From: Crocinitomicaceae bacterium
GTDB lineage: Bacteria > Bacteroidota > Bacteroidia > Flavobacteriales_D > Sanyastnellaceae
Length of the DNA stretch: 40,817 nt
NCBI GenBank assembly: GCA_002693775.1
Contig: NZRP01000018.1
Span: 1-40,817, forward strand
Direction of reading: 5' to 3'
This document shows, in pieces, positions 1-8,496 of the stretch. Both the position numbers and the translations under genes were made by a program. Position 1 is the stretch's first letter. Every line of letters begins with the position of its first letter. The notes beneath the pieces are model-generated. The model was not told where the DNA came from. It worked only from the letters and a program-made list of their open reading frames with translations, and did no database searches.

Positions 1-786
1 AAGCTTCCTACGCTTGCAGCTCAGGCATACAAGCACAACAAGGGGCTTCCGACGATGTACCCTAAAAACGAACTGAGCTATGAAGGTAACTTCCTTCATA
101 TGATGTTTGGTTTACCTGCTGAAGATTACGAGGTTAATCCTATCGTAGAAAAAGCACTGAACAAGCTGCTTATTCTTCACGCTGATCACGAGCAGAATTG
201 CTCAACTGCAACTGTTAGAGTTGTAGGATCTTCTCAAGCAAACCTTTACAGTTCTATATCAGCTGGTATTGCTGCACTATGGGGTCCACTTCACGGTGGA
301 GCTAACCAAGCAGTAATTGAGATGCTTGAGCAAATCAGACAAGATGGTGGTGATCTAGACAAGTGGATCGCTAAAGCAAAGGATAAGACTGATAGCTTCC
401 GTTTGATGGGCTTTGGACACAGAGTTTACAAGAACTTCGACCCTAGAGCTACTATCATCAAGAAGGCTGCTGACGAGGTGCTAGAAGCTCTTGGAGTAAA
501 TGACCCAATTCTTGACATTGCTAAAGAGCTTGAGCAAGTTGCTCTAAATGACGAGTACTTCGTTAAGAGAGGCCTCTACCCTAACGTTGATTTCTACAGC
601 GGAATCATCTACAGAGCTCTAGGAATTCCAACAGATATGTTCACAGTAATGTTCGCTCTTGGGCGTCTACCTGGATGGATAGGTCAATGGAAGGAAATGA
701 TTGAGCACTCTGCTCCTATTGGACGTCCACGTCAGGTTTACACTGGCGCTACAGCTCGTCCATTCATTCCTCTTACAGAAAGATAA
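1..786 (+). CDS. gltA: Citrate synthase, C-terminal part (5' end outside window)
   Basis: Condenses acetyl-CoA and oxaloacetate to citrate in the TCA cycle (cytoplasm). The reading frame is open from base 1, so about 40% of the protein, the N-terminal part, is missing. The remaining 261 residues follow type II (GltA, hexameric) citrate synthases closely. LHADHEQN has its His at bases 178-180. GPLHGGAN has the substrate-binding His at 292-294. MGFGHRVYK has its His at 418-420. YPNVDFYSG has the catalytic Asp at 589-591. The C-terminal RPRQVYTG block is also present. The Met at base 55 lies inside the conserved domain and is not the start. A crotonase-family gene follows after 10 nt and is probably co-transcribed. 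Recognition is by direct reading of the motifs and is very secure. Confidence 0.96.
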   Translation, partial: KLPTLAAQAYKHNKGLPTMYPKNELSYEGNFLHMMFGLPAEDYEVNPIVEKALNKLLILHADHEQNCSTATVRVVGSSQANLYSSISAGIAALWGPLHGGANQAVIEMLEQIRQDGGDLDKWIAKAKDKTDSFRLMGFGHRVYKNFDPRATIIKKAADEVLEALGVNDPILDIAKELEQVALNDEYFVKRGLYPNVDFYSGIIYRALGIPTDMFTVMFALGRLPGWIGQWKEMIEHSAPIGRPRQVYTGATARPFIPLTER

Positions 787-796
787 ACCCTACATC

Positions 797-1552
797 ATGG
801 AAGCATTCGTAAAGTCTGAAAGTTCGGACGGTATTTGCACGGTTGAATTTTTCCACCCAGCATCAAACAGTCTTCCTGGAGCAATTCTAGCTTCTATTGC
901 AGATGCTATTACTACTGCAGGTAAGGATGACGCCATAAAAGTGATTATTCTTAAATCAGCAGGCGAAAGAGCCTTTTGTGCTGGAGCTAGCTTTGATGAG
1001 CTTGTTGCAATTTCGAACGAGGAGGAAGGACTTCAGTTCTTCAGTGGTTTTGCAAATGTGATCAACGCGATTCGCAAATGCCCTAAGTTCGTAATAGGTC
1101 GAGTACAAGGAAAGGCTGTAGGCGGAGGAGTTGGCCTAGCAGCTGCAGTAGACCACTGTTTTGCAACAAAGTTTGCTGCTGTTAAGCTATCTGAGCTTGC
1201 TGTTGGAATTGGACCATTTGTTGTTGGCCCTGCAGTTGAGCGTAAGCTTGGCACATCTGGGTTCGCTCAGCTTACTATAGACGCTACATCATGGAAGGAT
1301 GCAAACTGGGCTGCTCAATACGGGCTGTACAGTGAAGTACACGATGATGCTGAGTCAATGGACAACGCTGTTAAGACTCTTGCTGAAAAACTTGCTTCTA
1401 GTTCACCAGAAGCCATGTCAGAGCTTAAAAAGGTGCTTTGGAAAAGAACTGAAGATTGGGACGAACTATTGAAAGAAAGAGCAGCTATCTCTGGCAGGCT
1501 AGTACTTAGCGACTTTACTAGAAATGCTATTGCTGAATTCAAGGCCAAATAA
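797..1552 (+). CDS. Enoyl-CoA hydratase/isomerase (crotonase) family protein
   Basis: Crotonase-fold protein of 251 aa, the usual family length. It probably hydrates or isomerises an acyl-CoA in fatty-acid or branched-chain amino-acid breakdown. Oxyanion-hole elements are visible at AFCAGASFDEL and at GKAVGGGVGLAAAVD. Of the two glutamates used by classical enoyl-CoA hydratases, the first (in GGGCEL of the mitochondrial enzyme) is Gly here, while the second is kept in LSELAVGIGP. It may therefore be an isomerase or a methylglutaconyl-CoA hydratase-like member, and the substrate cannot be fixed. The open frame extends back to 701 inside gltA. I chose the ATG at 797 because the crotonase fold starts right after it and it lies 10 nt after the gltA stop, like an operon partner. 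A strong terminator follows. Confidence 0.85.
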   Translation: MEAFVKSESSDGICTVEFFHPASNSLPGAILASIADAITTAGKDDAIKVIILKSAGERAFCAGASFDELVAISNEEEGLQFFSGFANVINAIRKCPKFVIGRVQGKAVGGGVGLAAAVDHCFATKFAAVKLSELAVGIGPFVVGPAVERKLGTSGFAQLTIDATSWKDANWAAQYGLYSEVHDDAESMDNAVKTLAEKLASSSPEAMSELKKVLWKRTEDWDELLKERAAISGRLVLSDFTRNAIAEFKAK

Positions 1553-1584
1553 ATAGTATACTCAAAAAAATATTAGATCAATAA

Positions 1585-1616
1585 AAAAGCCCGGCTGATT
1601 AGCCGGGCTTTTCTTT
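1585..1616. terminator. Bidirectional rho-independent terminator
   Basis: Perfect 10-bp stem (1587-1596 with 1601-1610) with a GATT loop, A-rich on the left and T-rich on the right. It can stop transcription from both sides. It sits between the convergent crotonase gene (ends 1552) and the giant secreted protein A (ends 1632 on minus). Confidence 0.9.
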
Positions 1617-1631
1617 TATGCAGAGTGGCTA

Positions 1632-4600
1632 TTATTTAACCACTGACAATCTCCTTACTGACATTCCTGCCTCAGCAGTAATCATCACGTTATAAGTTCC
1701 AGCTGCAAGACCGTTTAAGCTAAGAACAGTGTTTCCTTGAAGGACGCCGTACTGTGTAGAGTAAACAGTTCTTCCAACTCCATCAACTACAATAATAGTT
1801 ACGTCATCAAAAGCCGTAGGCATTTGAATTGTCACATCACCTGTTGTAGGGTTAGGGAACATATTGAATGCTATAGGGTCGATGATGCTGATTGAGTTGA
1901 ATAACACTTCAACTTCAGTTGTAGCAACACAACCATTTGCGTCAGTAGCCGTCACTGTGTAAACACCGGCTGCAAGACCAGCTGGATCTACAACGTTTCC
2001 TTCTGCATCAATCCAAACAACATCGTAATCTGGAGTACCACCTGTAACTTCAGATGTACCAACTCCTAATTCAGCGGCTGTTTCATCAGTTGCAGAAGCA
2101 GATACCTCAAGAAGTTCTGGCTCTACAATTTCGATATCTACTTGAGCAGAACAATCGTTATCATCTGTCACAACAACAGTGTAAACGCCAGCTGCAAGTT
2201 CAAACACGCCAGTGTCGTTAGACTCATCGCCTACTATGTAAGTAACTGCTCCTTGGCCGCCTTCAGCAACTAAAGTTACAGAACCTAACTGACCATTACA
2301 ATCAGGATCAACTGTTGTACCACCAACAATTGCTAGGTAGCAACAAGAACCATCGTCAATAGTAGCATCAGCGTCATAGTTATTCGCTGTCTCGTCTGTA
2401 CAACCTGCACAAGACTCGTACTCACATGTTCCGTCGTCAATAGTAGCATCAGAATCGTAGTTACAAGCTCCCATGTCAGTACATCCAGCACAAGAATCAA
2501 AATCACATGAGCCATCATCCTCAGTGGCTTCAGCACTGTAGTTACAAGCACCCATATCAGTACAACCTAGTACTTCTAACTCATCACATACTCCGTCACC
2601 ATCAGTATCTACTAAACAGTTTCCATCACAGTCGTAGTAGATCTCAGCGTACTCACAAAGATCTAAGTCGTTATCTGTTGCGTCAGCATTATAGTTACAA
2701 GCTGCTTCATCTAAACAACCAACAACTTCTTCCTCATCACATACTCCGTCGCCATCAGTGTCGTTGATACATTCTCCTTCACAGTTATAGTTAGCTTCTG
2801 CATACCAACATGAACCATCATCTTCAGTAGCTTCAGCATCGTAGTTACAAGCTGTCATATCTGTACAACCAGGAACTTCTTCCTCATCACATACTCCGTC
2901 GCCATCTGCGTCGTTAATACACTCGCCTTCACAGTTGTAGTATATATCAGCGTACAAACAAGACCCATCTTCTTCTGTAGCTTCTTCGTCGTAGTTACAT
3001 GCTACCATATCAGTACAACCAGGTACTTCTAACTCATCACAAACGCCGTCGCCGTCTGTATCAACTAGACAGTTACCATCACAGTCGTAGTAAATCTCAG
3101 CGTACTCACAAGAATCATCTAGATCAGTTGCATCTGCATTGTAGTTACATGCTGCCATATCTGTACAACCAGAAACTTCTTCCTCATCACATACTCCGTC
3201 ACCATCTGCATCAGCCAAACAGTTTCCATCACAATCGTAGTAAATCTCAGCGTACTCACAGCTACCATCATCATCCGTAGCGTTTTCGTCGTAATTACAA
3301 GCAGTCTCATCTGTACAACCACAAGAGCTAGCTAATGTACCCGCTAAACCTTCGAAAGAAAGAGTAACTCTACTAACATCATCTTGAGAGCCGTGGTTAA
3401 ACAGCTGAACTTGAATTATTCCCGAAGGGATGCCATCTGTAGTAAGCTGAGCTACAAGAATCTTTTGATCGTCTCCTGAAACAGCATTAGCAGTTGAATT
3501 AGGATCTAAAACAAACCAAGACCCTCCAACTGAATCATCAATATCAATTCCGCCACCAGCTTCAAACTGATCAACCCAAGAGAACTCAGTAGATTGAATT
3601 ACTTGAGGGGCGAACTCGCCATCTGCTGGTGCTTGATCAAGACCAATAGTTACCCAGCTATCAAATTCCATTTCTGGAAATGACGGGTAAATTTCAGGAA
3701 TCATATCAGATCCAAGTACGGAACCATATATATGCTGGTAAAATGAAGTTGTTGTACCAACGTTTAATGGATCTTCTTCATCACCAAAAACAGCTGATAA
3801 GAAATCATCAGTATTAGGTGTAGTTACATATAGTCTGTATGTATTGTGACCAGCAAGCTCACCATCTGTGTGCTCTGCAACTAGCTCAACTTCTAAACCG
3901 TATCCTTCTGTTCCCGCATCTGAGCATGAGCAAAAATCACAAGTACCATCGTTTTCAGTAGCACTTAAATCGTAGTTACAAGCATTTACATCATTACAAC
4001 CTTCTACTTCATTTTCATCACATACACCGTCACCGTCTGTATCATTTAAGCAGTTACCGTCACAGTCGAAGTTATCATCTGCATAGAAACAAGACCCATC
4101 ATCATCAGTTGCTGCTGAATCGTAGTTACACGCTGCCATATCTGTGCATCCAAAGTCTTCAAACTCATCACAAATTCCGTCACCATCATTATCGTTAACA
4201 CATTCTCCATCACAGTTATAAGGGGCTGTTGCGTATTCACAAGTACCATCCTCGTAAACAGCCTCTGGATCGTAGTTACACGCATTAGGATCAGTACATC
4301 CAAGTGCTAAACAAGAAGTAAAGTCACATGATCCGTCATTGAAAGTAGCAGTAGGATCGTAGTTACAAGCTTGAGGAATTGTACATCCAAATACTTCTAG
4401 CTCATCACATGTGCCATTTTCATTTACGTCATTGATACAATCACCTTCACAACTAAGGTAATCCTCTTCAGGGTACTCACATGAACCATCATCGGCATTT
4501 GCATCAGGATTGAAGTTACAAGCTGCTTCATCAATACATCCAGAAATTGGTGAAGAACCTGCTTCGAATGTACCAACACCACAGAACTCAACTGTAAGCT

Positions 4601-5210
4601 GTTCTTGATCTGCTCCAACTCCAAGAGGGAAAACCTGAAAGTTTATTGTTCCGCAAAAATCGCCTGTTGTAGTAACCTGCATAATCTTAACTCTCAAATC
4701 AGAGTCTGGCAAACCGTTAGCGGCTGTATTAAGAACGTAGTACGAAGCTCCTGTTAGAGTACTAGCTAGCAGGTTCGTTGCTCCTGGTGTTAAGAAGAAT
4801 GGAGTAATAGGCTGTGATGCATCCTCTACAAGAGATGGATCTTCAGCTCCAGCAATACCTGATGATGCAGATGGTCCTTCAAGACCAATTGTTGCATATG
4901 TGTCATCAGCCATATCTGGAAAAAAAGGCAGGAAAGCAGGGTTAATACCTGAAGCGCTCCAGCTAGAATTGAAATCTGAATTAAACACCCCATCTAAAGC
5001 CTCAAGCTCTAATGGACTTTGATTGTTTCCATAAACTGCACTCATTCTGTCGGTTGGGTCCTGCATAACAACGTAAACATGATACACAGTACTGCCGGCA
5101 ACTGCAACAGCATCTGAGGATTCAACAGTCAATGTGTATTGACCAAAAAGAGGCGAAACAGATGCACCTACAAGTAATACAGAAAAAAAATAACGTTTTA
5201 ATAAACTCAT
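1632..5210 (-). CDS. Giant secreted GCTD-module protein A with T9SS sorting domain
   Basis: 1192 aa. Residues 1-23 are a Sec signal peptide ending near LFGQ. Residues 24-213 and 437-622 are two copies of an unnamed domain of about 190 residues (Y-x-[31 protein letters not shown]), also found in proteins B and D. Thirteen modules of the type GCTDxxACNYxxxATxDDGSC lie at 224-430 and 631-956. Many are followed by a linker [22 protein letters not shown], whose Asp/Gly pattern resembles EF-hand or thrombospondin type 3 Ca2+ loops. Full modules carry six Cys, suggesting disulfides formed in the periplasm. Residues 965-1102 hold two SprB-like repeats. Residues 1117-1192 (MFPNPTTGD through GLAAGTYNVMI) form a type A T9SS sorting domain, so export across the outer membrane and surface attachment are expected. 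An adhesin or matrix role is inference. No catalytic domain is recognised. Confidence 0.9.
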   Translation of the reverse strand: MSLLKRYFFSVLLVGASVSPLFGQYTLTVESSDAVAVAGSTVYHVYVVMQDPTDRMSAVYGNNQSPLELEALDGVFNSDFNSSWSASGINPAFLPFFPDMADDTYATIGLEGPSASSGIAGAEDPSLVEDASQPITPFFLTPGATNLLASTLTGASYYVLNTAANGLPDSDLRVKIMQVTTTGDFCGTINFQVFPLGVGADQEQLTVEFCGVGTFEAGSSPISGCIDEAACNFNPDANADDGSCEYPEEDYLSCEGDCINDVNENGTCDELEVFGCTIPQACNYDPTATFNDGSCDFTSCLALGCTDPNACNYDPEAVYEDGTCEYATAPYNCDGECVNDNDGDGICDEFEDFGCTDMAACNYDSAATDDDGSCFYADDNFDCDGNCLNDTDGDGVCDENEVEGCNDVNACNYDLSATENDGTCDFCSCSDAGTEGYGLEVELVAEHTDGELAGHNTYRLYVTTPNTDDFLSAVFGDEEDPLNVGTTTSFYQHIYGSVLGSDMIPEIYPSFPEMEFDSWVTIGLDQAPADGEFAPQVIQSTEFSWVDQFEAGGGIDIDDSVGGSWFVLDPNSTANAVSGDDQKILVAQLTTDGIPSGIIQVQLFNHGSQDDVSRVTLSFEGLAGTLASSCGCTDETACNYDENATDDDGSCEYAEIYYDCDGNCLADADGDGVCDEEEVSGCTDMAACNYNADATDLDDSCEYAEIYYDCDGNCLVDTDGDGVCDELEVPGCTDMVACNYDEEATEEDGSCLYADIYYNCEGECINDADGDGVCDEEEVPGCTDMTACNYDAEATEDDGSCWYAEANYNCEGECINDTDGDGVCDEEEVVGCLDEAACNYNADATDNDLDLCEYAEIYYDCDGNCLVDTDGDGVCDELEVLGCTDMGACNYSAEATEDDGSCDFDSCAGCTDMGACNYDSDATIDDGTCEYESCAGCTDETANNYDADATIDDGSCCYLAIVGGTTVDPDCNGQLGSVTLVAEGGQGAVTYIVGDESNDTGVFELAAGVYTVVVTDDNDCSAQVDIEIVEPELLEVSASATDETAAELGVGTSEVTGGTPDYDVVWIDAEGNVVDPAGLAAGVYTVTATDANGCVATTEVEVLFNSISIIDPIAFNMFPNPTTGDVTIQMPTAFDDVTIIVVDGVGRTVYSTQYGVLQGNTVLSLNGLAAGTYNVMITAEAGMSVRRLSVVK
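2568..3320 (-). repeat. 150-bp in-frame tandem repeat array (GCTD + Ca-loop modules)
   Basis: Five head-to-tail copies inside protein A encode residues 631-881. Copy starts, read on minus, fall at 3320, 3170, 3020, 2870 and 2720. That is exactly 150 bp (50 codons) apart. The last copy is 153 bp, with one extra codon. The copies are similar but not identical at DNA level; many differences are synonymous. A second, less regular set of the same module lies at about 3930-4540. Confidence 0.9.
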
Positions 5211-5242
5211 ATGATGTATTTCTAATTATGACTTAAAGATAA

Positions 5243-5274
5243 GAATTGTATTGAACATATGACTATCTAACAAA
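5243..5274 (-). promoter_or_regulatory. Possible promoter of protein A gene
   Basis: On the minus strand, TTTG (5271-5274) is followed after 20 nt by TACAATTC (5243-5250). This is a partial match to the Bacteroidota -33 TTTG / -7 TAnnTTTG promoter, 32 nt before the ATG. Two of the six fixed -7 positions mismatch, so this is weak. Confidence 0.3.
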
Positions 5275-5310
5275 GACAAACTTCACGGAGGAAGGTTAAA
5301 AAATTCAAGC

Positions 5311-5342
5311 AAAAAAATAAGGAGAACCAAAGGCCTCCCTAT
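5311..5342 (-). terminator. Rho-independent terminator of protein B gene
   Basis: Read on minus, AGGGAGGCC - TTT - GGTTCTCCTT forms a 9-bp stem with one bulge and one G-T pair, followed by a run of seven T (5311-5317). It lies between the end of B (5366) and the start of A (5210), so B and A are probably separate transcripts. Confidence 0.7.
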
Positions 5343-5365
5343 TATTAATATAATTCTTATCAGTT

Positions 5366-7780
5366 TTAGTTAGCTTTTACTAACGCTACTGATGAAGGAA
5401 CGCCACTAGAAACTACGTTTAATCTGTAAACACCATTATCATATGAACTCAAGTCGATTACTGTATTGAAAGATGAAGCTGTTTCATTCCAAACACCAGA
5501 TTCAATTTGTCTTCCAACAGCATCAACTATGTTGTAAAGTACGTCTCCACCCTGAGCACCATCCCAATTGATTTGGAATACTCCGTTAGATGGATTAGGG
5601 TAAACACTAACTTCTAAAAGGTTAACAAGTTCTACAACATTGTCGAAGATTACGTTAAACTGCTCAACAGCTGTACAACCATTACCATCAGTTACTTCAA
5701 GAGTGTAAACTCCTGAAACAAGATTAGTAAGATCTTGATCAGACATGCCGTTTACATTTGGCCCAGTCCAGTCGAAATAGTAATCAGGAGTACCACCTGT
5801 AACACTTGCATCAATAAATCCTTCTCCCCATAGAACGTCAGTACTATTTACAATTCCAGTAATAACAAGTTCTGCTGGTTCTTCAACTACAGCAGTTAGA
5901 CCAACTTCACATCCGTTTTCATCTTGAACGTAGAATACGTACTCACCAGCAGAAAGATTATCGAATTCTCCACTATCTCCGTAAGTGTTATCATCATCAG
6001 AGTATTGGAAGCTGCCAGCCCCACCAGTAGCAGATACAGTTACAACACCGTCAGAATCACCATTACAAAGTGGGTTTTCAACTTCTGTAGTGGCAACGAT
6101 AGGATCAGCATTTAAAACTTCTACAATTTCAGAAGCAGAACAACCGTTTGCATCTTCAACTTCAACAGTGTAGAATCCAACAGGAAGACCGTTGTAAGAA
6201 GAACCAGTTAGTGTAGAATCACCTATCATTACAGTGAAGCCATCAGCCCCTCCAGTTGGAGCCCATGCTACAGAACCATTAGCTTCATCAGTACATGCTA
6301 CTGGCGATGCAGAAGCGTTCACCTCAATTGCATCAGGACCAATTACTAGATCTTCAGAAGAACCAGTACAACCGTTAACATCAACAGCTACTACGTTAAA
6401 TGTACCTGCGTATATATTGATAGGGCTAGAAGCGTACATATTTCCATCAACCTCGAATTGAATAGTAGTTGGAGCTGCACCACCTACTGCAGAAACAACG
6501 ATTTGGCCGTCAGCGATATCTGCACATGAAGCGTCTGACGTAGCAGTAACGTAAACGTTAATTGCTGGAGGGTTACTCACCTGTGTTGCAACTGATGAAC
6601 CTGTACAACCGTTTCCATCAACAGCAATTACTGTATAGTTTCCAGCAACAAGGTCAGTGAATACGTTGTTTGGAGTCATTGTTGATGGACTTTGACCTGC
6701 GAAGTAATATTGTAGATTTCCATCACCACCTGCTCCAATAGCTTCGATTATTGCATCGTTAGTGTTGTTACAAGTCATTGCCTGTGTTAAAGAAGCAGTT
6801 ACGTTTACTTCCTCTACTTCTGGGATCTCAATGTACTGAGAGTCTTGGCAACCTGCTCCGTCCTCAACCATTACATAGTAAGTACCAGCAAGCAGGTTGT
6901 TGAAGTTACCGAAGTTTGATGGTTGCTCGTCGTCTTCGCCTAAGTAGTAATCGTCAGATCCTTGAGCACCCGTCGCAGTGATTTCCAGAGAACCGTCATT
7001 GTCACCAGAACAAGTAGGAGTTGTGATGTTCTCAATAACTAGATCAAGAGTACATGGAAGAACGCATGAGTAGTCGTCGTTAGTTGCGTTAGGATCGTAG
7101 TTAGATGCATTAGGATCAGTACAACCGAAGATTGCGTTAGGGTCGTTACTGAAACCTAGTCCGTTTACGTATTCGTTTTGTGCTTGATTACCATCGTTGA
7201 ATACCTGAAGGTTGAATACACCAGTAAATGATCCGTCTGTTGTGATTTGAGCTAGAAGCACTTTATTATCTGCTCCACCAAACTGGGGGTAGTCATCAGT
7301 GCATGTAGGACTTACTGCAGGATCACAAGGAATAGTGTTGTACCATGAACCTCCGATGGGGTCATCAATGTAGAATGAACCAGTTGCCGTAAAGTCTGCC
7401 ATAGCAGCATCAAGACCAATATTTCCAAGAACACCATTATCAAATGCCGAAAGCATTCCGATAGTCATCCATGAGTCATACTCAAGTTCTGGGAATGCAG
7501 CAAAGAAATTAGGGTTGATCTCGGATCCATATAAGAAACCAGGAGTTGAGTTGTAAATGTTACCGTCCATAGTAATTCCTAAAGGATTCTCTGCATCACC
7601 ATAAACAGCAGAAACAAAATCAGTCGAGTTCGTTGTGTTTGCGTATACGTGATAGGTTGTGTAACCATCTGGTATAATCGTTCCATCGCTTACATAGAAA
7701 GTCTCAACAGAAATACCAGTAACTTGAGCTTGCAGAGCAAGAGAATAAAAGAGACTAGTGAGAAGTAACAAATGCTTCAT
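5366..7780 (-). CDS. Secreted SprB-repeat protein B with T9SS sorting domain
   Basis: 804 aa. Residues 1-19 are a signal peptide (ends ALQAQ). Residues 21-216 are the same ~190-residue unnamed domain as in A and D (TTYHVYA, DFVSAVYGDAENP, FPELEYDSWMTIG, GGSWY, NKVLLAQITTDG). A single GCTD module follows at 219-239, with its last part slightly changed (NDDYSC). Residues 248-712 hold six repeats of the SprB type, each with a Cys near the start, a TGGxG-like turn and a LxAGxYxVxVxDxNGC ending. Residues 724-804 (VYPNPSNGVFQINW through YDNGVYRLNVV) are a T9SS type A sorting domain. SprB repeats are known from the gliding adhesin of Flavobacterium johnsoniae, so a surface or adhesin role is plausible. 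The gene has its own terminator and a good -7 box upstream. Confidence 0.9.
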   Translation of the reverse strand: MKHLLLLTSLFYSLALQAQVTGISVETFYVSDGTIIPDGYTTYHVYANTTNSTDFVSAVYGDAENPLGITMDGNIYNSTPGFLYGSEINPNFFAAFPELEYDSWMTIGMLSAFDNGVLGNIGLDAAMADFTATGSFYIDDPIGGSWYNTIPCDPAVSPTCTDDYPQFGGADNKVLLAQITTDGSFTGVFNLQVFNDGNQAQNEYVNGLGFSNDPNAIFGCTDPNASNYDPNATNDDYSCVLPCTLDLVIENITTPTCSGDNDGSLEITATGAQGSDDYYLGEDDEQPSNFGNFNNLLAGTYYVMVEDGAGCQDSQYIEIPEVEEVNVTASLTQAMTCNNTNDAIIEAIGAGGDGNLQYYFAGQSPSTMTPNNVFTDLVAGNYTVIAVDGNGCTGSSVATQVSNPPAINVYVTATSDASCADIADGQIVVSAVGGAAPTTIQFEVDGNMYASSPINIYAGTFNVVAVDVNGCTGSSEDLVIGPDAIEVNASASPVACTDEANGSVAWAPTGGADGFTVMIGDSTLTGSSYNGLPVGFYTVEVEDANGCSASEIVEVLNADPIVATTEVENPLCNGDSDGVVTVSATGGAGSFQYSDDDNTYGDSGEFDNLSAGEYVFYVQDENGCEVGLTAVVEEPAELVITGIVNSTDVLWGEGFIDASVTGGTPDYYFDWTGPNVNGMSDQDLTNLVSGVYTLEVTDGNGCTAVEQFNVIFDNVVELVNLLEVSVYPNPSNGVFQINWDGAQGGDVLYNIVDAVGRQIESGVWNETASSFNTVIDLSSYDNGVYRLNVVSSGVPSSVALVKAN

Positions 7781-7807
7781 AAATAGTAGTTTTTTTCAAG
7801 AATTTCA

Positions 7808-7815
7808 CAAATATA
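7808..7815 (-). promoter_or_regulatory. -7 box (TAnnTTTG) upstream of protein B
   Basis: Minus-strand TATATTTG fits the Bacteroidota -7 consensus at every fixed position and lies 27 nt before the ATG at 7780. No good -33 TTTG is seen at the right distance. Confidence 0.45.
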
Positions 7816-7856
7816 GTTTCCGAGGTGTTTATAACGACTTTTATATAGTTAAAATA

Positions 7857-8288
7857 TCAACACATCGAAGGCCTCCTTAAAAGGCCATTTTTTTCAATAG
7901 ACTCCCTCCATTCAGAAGGCACCGAAACAGTAGTTTTTACAATGTTATTGTAGCAAACTATAACTGTCTCAGACTCAGCCGAAAGAACTTTCTTTCCGCC
8001 TTTTAATAGATATGCTTCATAAGCAAAAGTGAGACTCTTCACTCCAACAGACTTAACCCAAACTATAATTTCCAACTCATCATCTAATGTAACTGGATGC
8101 CTATAGTCAACTTTTTGGGATGCAACAAGAACTCCGCTCTTTTTCCAATCCCAAACTCCTACAATTTTCTTGAATAAATTGATTCGGCTTTCTTCAAAAA
8201 ATAATAAAAATATTGCATTGTGAACTATTCCATAAGAATCAATATCAGCGAATCTGATTTCAGGTTTATATATCATATACTCTTTCAT
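7857..8288 (-). CDS. Acyl-CoA thioesterase, 4HBT/YbgC-like hotdog fold
   Basis: 143 aa, typical length for single hotdog-fold thioesterases, which hydrolyse acyl-CoA thioesters in the cytoplasm. The N-terminal block RFADIDSYGIVHNAIFLLFFEESRI matches the 4-hydroxybenzoyl-CoA thioesterase/YbgC pattern (D-x-D-x-x-G-x-V-x-x-x-x-Y/F-xx-FFExxR). Asp17 is the likely catalytic residue. The later QKVDYRHPVTLDDELEI block also fits. The substrate cannot be told. Its stop is 76 nt before the start of protein B on the same strand; I see no terminator between, so some read-through into B is possible. A -7-like TACCTTAG lies 4 nt before the start codon. Confidence 0.83.
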   Translation of the reverse strand: MKEYMIYKPEIRFADIDSYGIVHNAIFLLFFEESRINLFKKIVGVWDWKKSGVLVASQKVDYRHPVTLDDELEIIVWVKSVGVKSLTFAYEAYLLKGGKKVLSAESETVIVCYNNIVKTTVSVPSEWRESIEKNGLLRRPSMC

Positions 8289-8417
8289 AAAACTAAGGTA
8301 TCCTATGATGTTAGTACTTTTTGAGAGTTTTTCACTCTAAAACACTTCAATTTTTCTAGGTTTATTAACAAAAAGGCCCAGGTTCTTAACAAAATGCATG
8401 TATTATGGCTGAACCCC

Positions 8418-8474
8418 TTGACACTGCTGAGATTCTGCCGTTACATTGCGAAGACAAGATTAAAAAATTATTTG
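8418..8474 (+). promoter_or_regulatory. Candidate promoter(s) of hup
   Basis: Two overlapping candidates precede the HU gene. One is TTGACA (8418-8423), N17, TTACAT (8441-8446), which resembles a classical sigma-70 promoter. The other is TTG (8446-8448), N18, ATTATTTG (8467-8474), nearer the Bacteroidota -33/-7 form. I cannot tell from sequence which is used. Confidence 0.35.
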
Positions 8475-8496
8475 TTTAACCTAAAAAATCATTCTC

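Noticed and set aside
1-6. HindIII site at the first base as a biological boundary
   Set aside because: AAGCTT also occurs at other places in the window (for example near 1242); here it most likely marks the cloning end.
701-796. N-terminal extension of the crotonase gene into gltA
   Set aside because: Overlaps the conserved end of citrate synthase; the ATG at 797 is a better start.
2507-3280. Two His/Ser/Gln-rich open frames (86 and 93 codons) on the plus strand
   Set aside because: They are antisense to the 150-bp repeat array of protein A; their odd composition is the mirror of the repeated Cys/Asp codons.
2330-4540. CRISPR-like appearance of regularly spaced repeats
   Set aside because: The repeats are in frame, have 150-bp units with no unique spacers, and encode protein modules.
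5211-5365. Small RNA or riboswitch between proteins A and B
   Set aside because: Only a terminator hairpin and a weak promoter are visible; no further structured element stands out.
7866-7892. Hairpin GGCC-TCCTTAAAA-GGCC followed by A and seven T on plus strand, terminator-like
   Set aside because: It lies inside the 3' end of the minus-strand thioesterase gene and points the wrong way; no plus-strand gene precedes it. The stem is only 4 bp.
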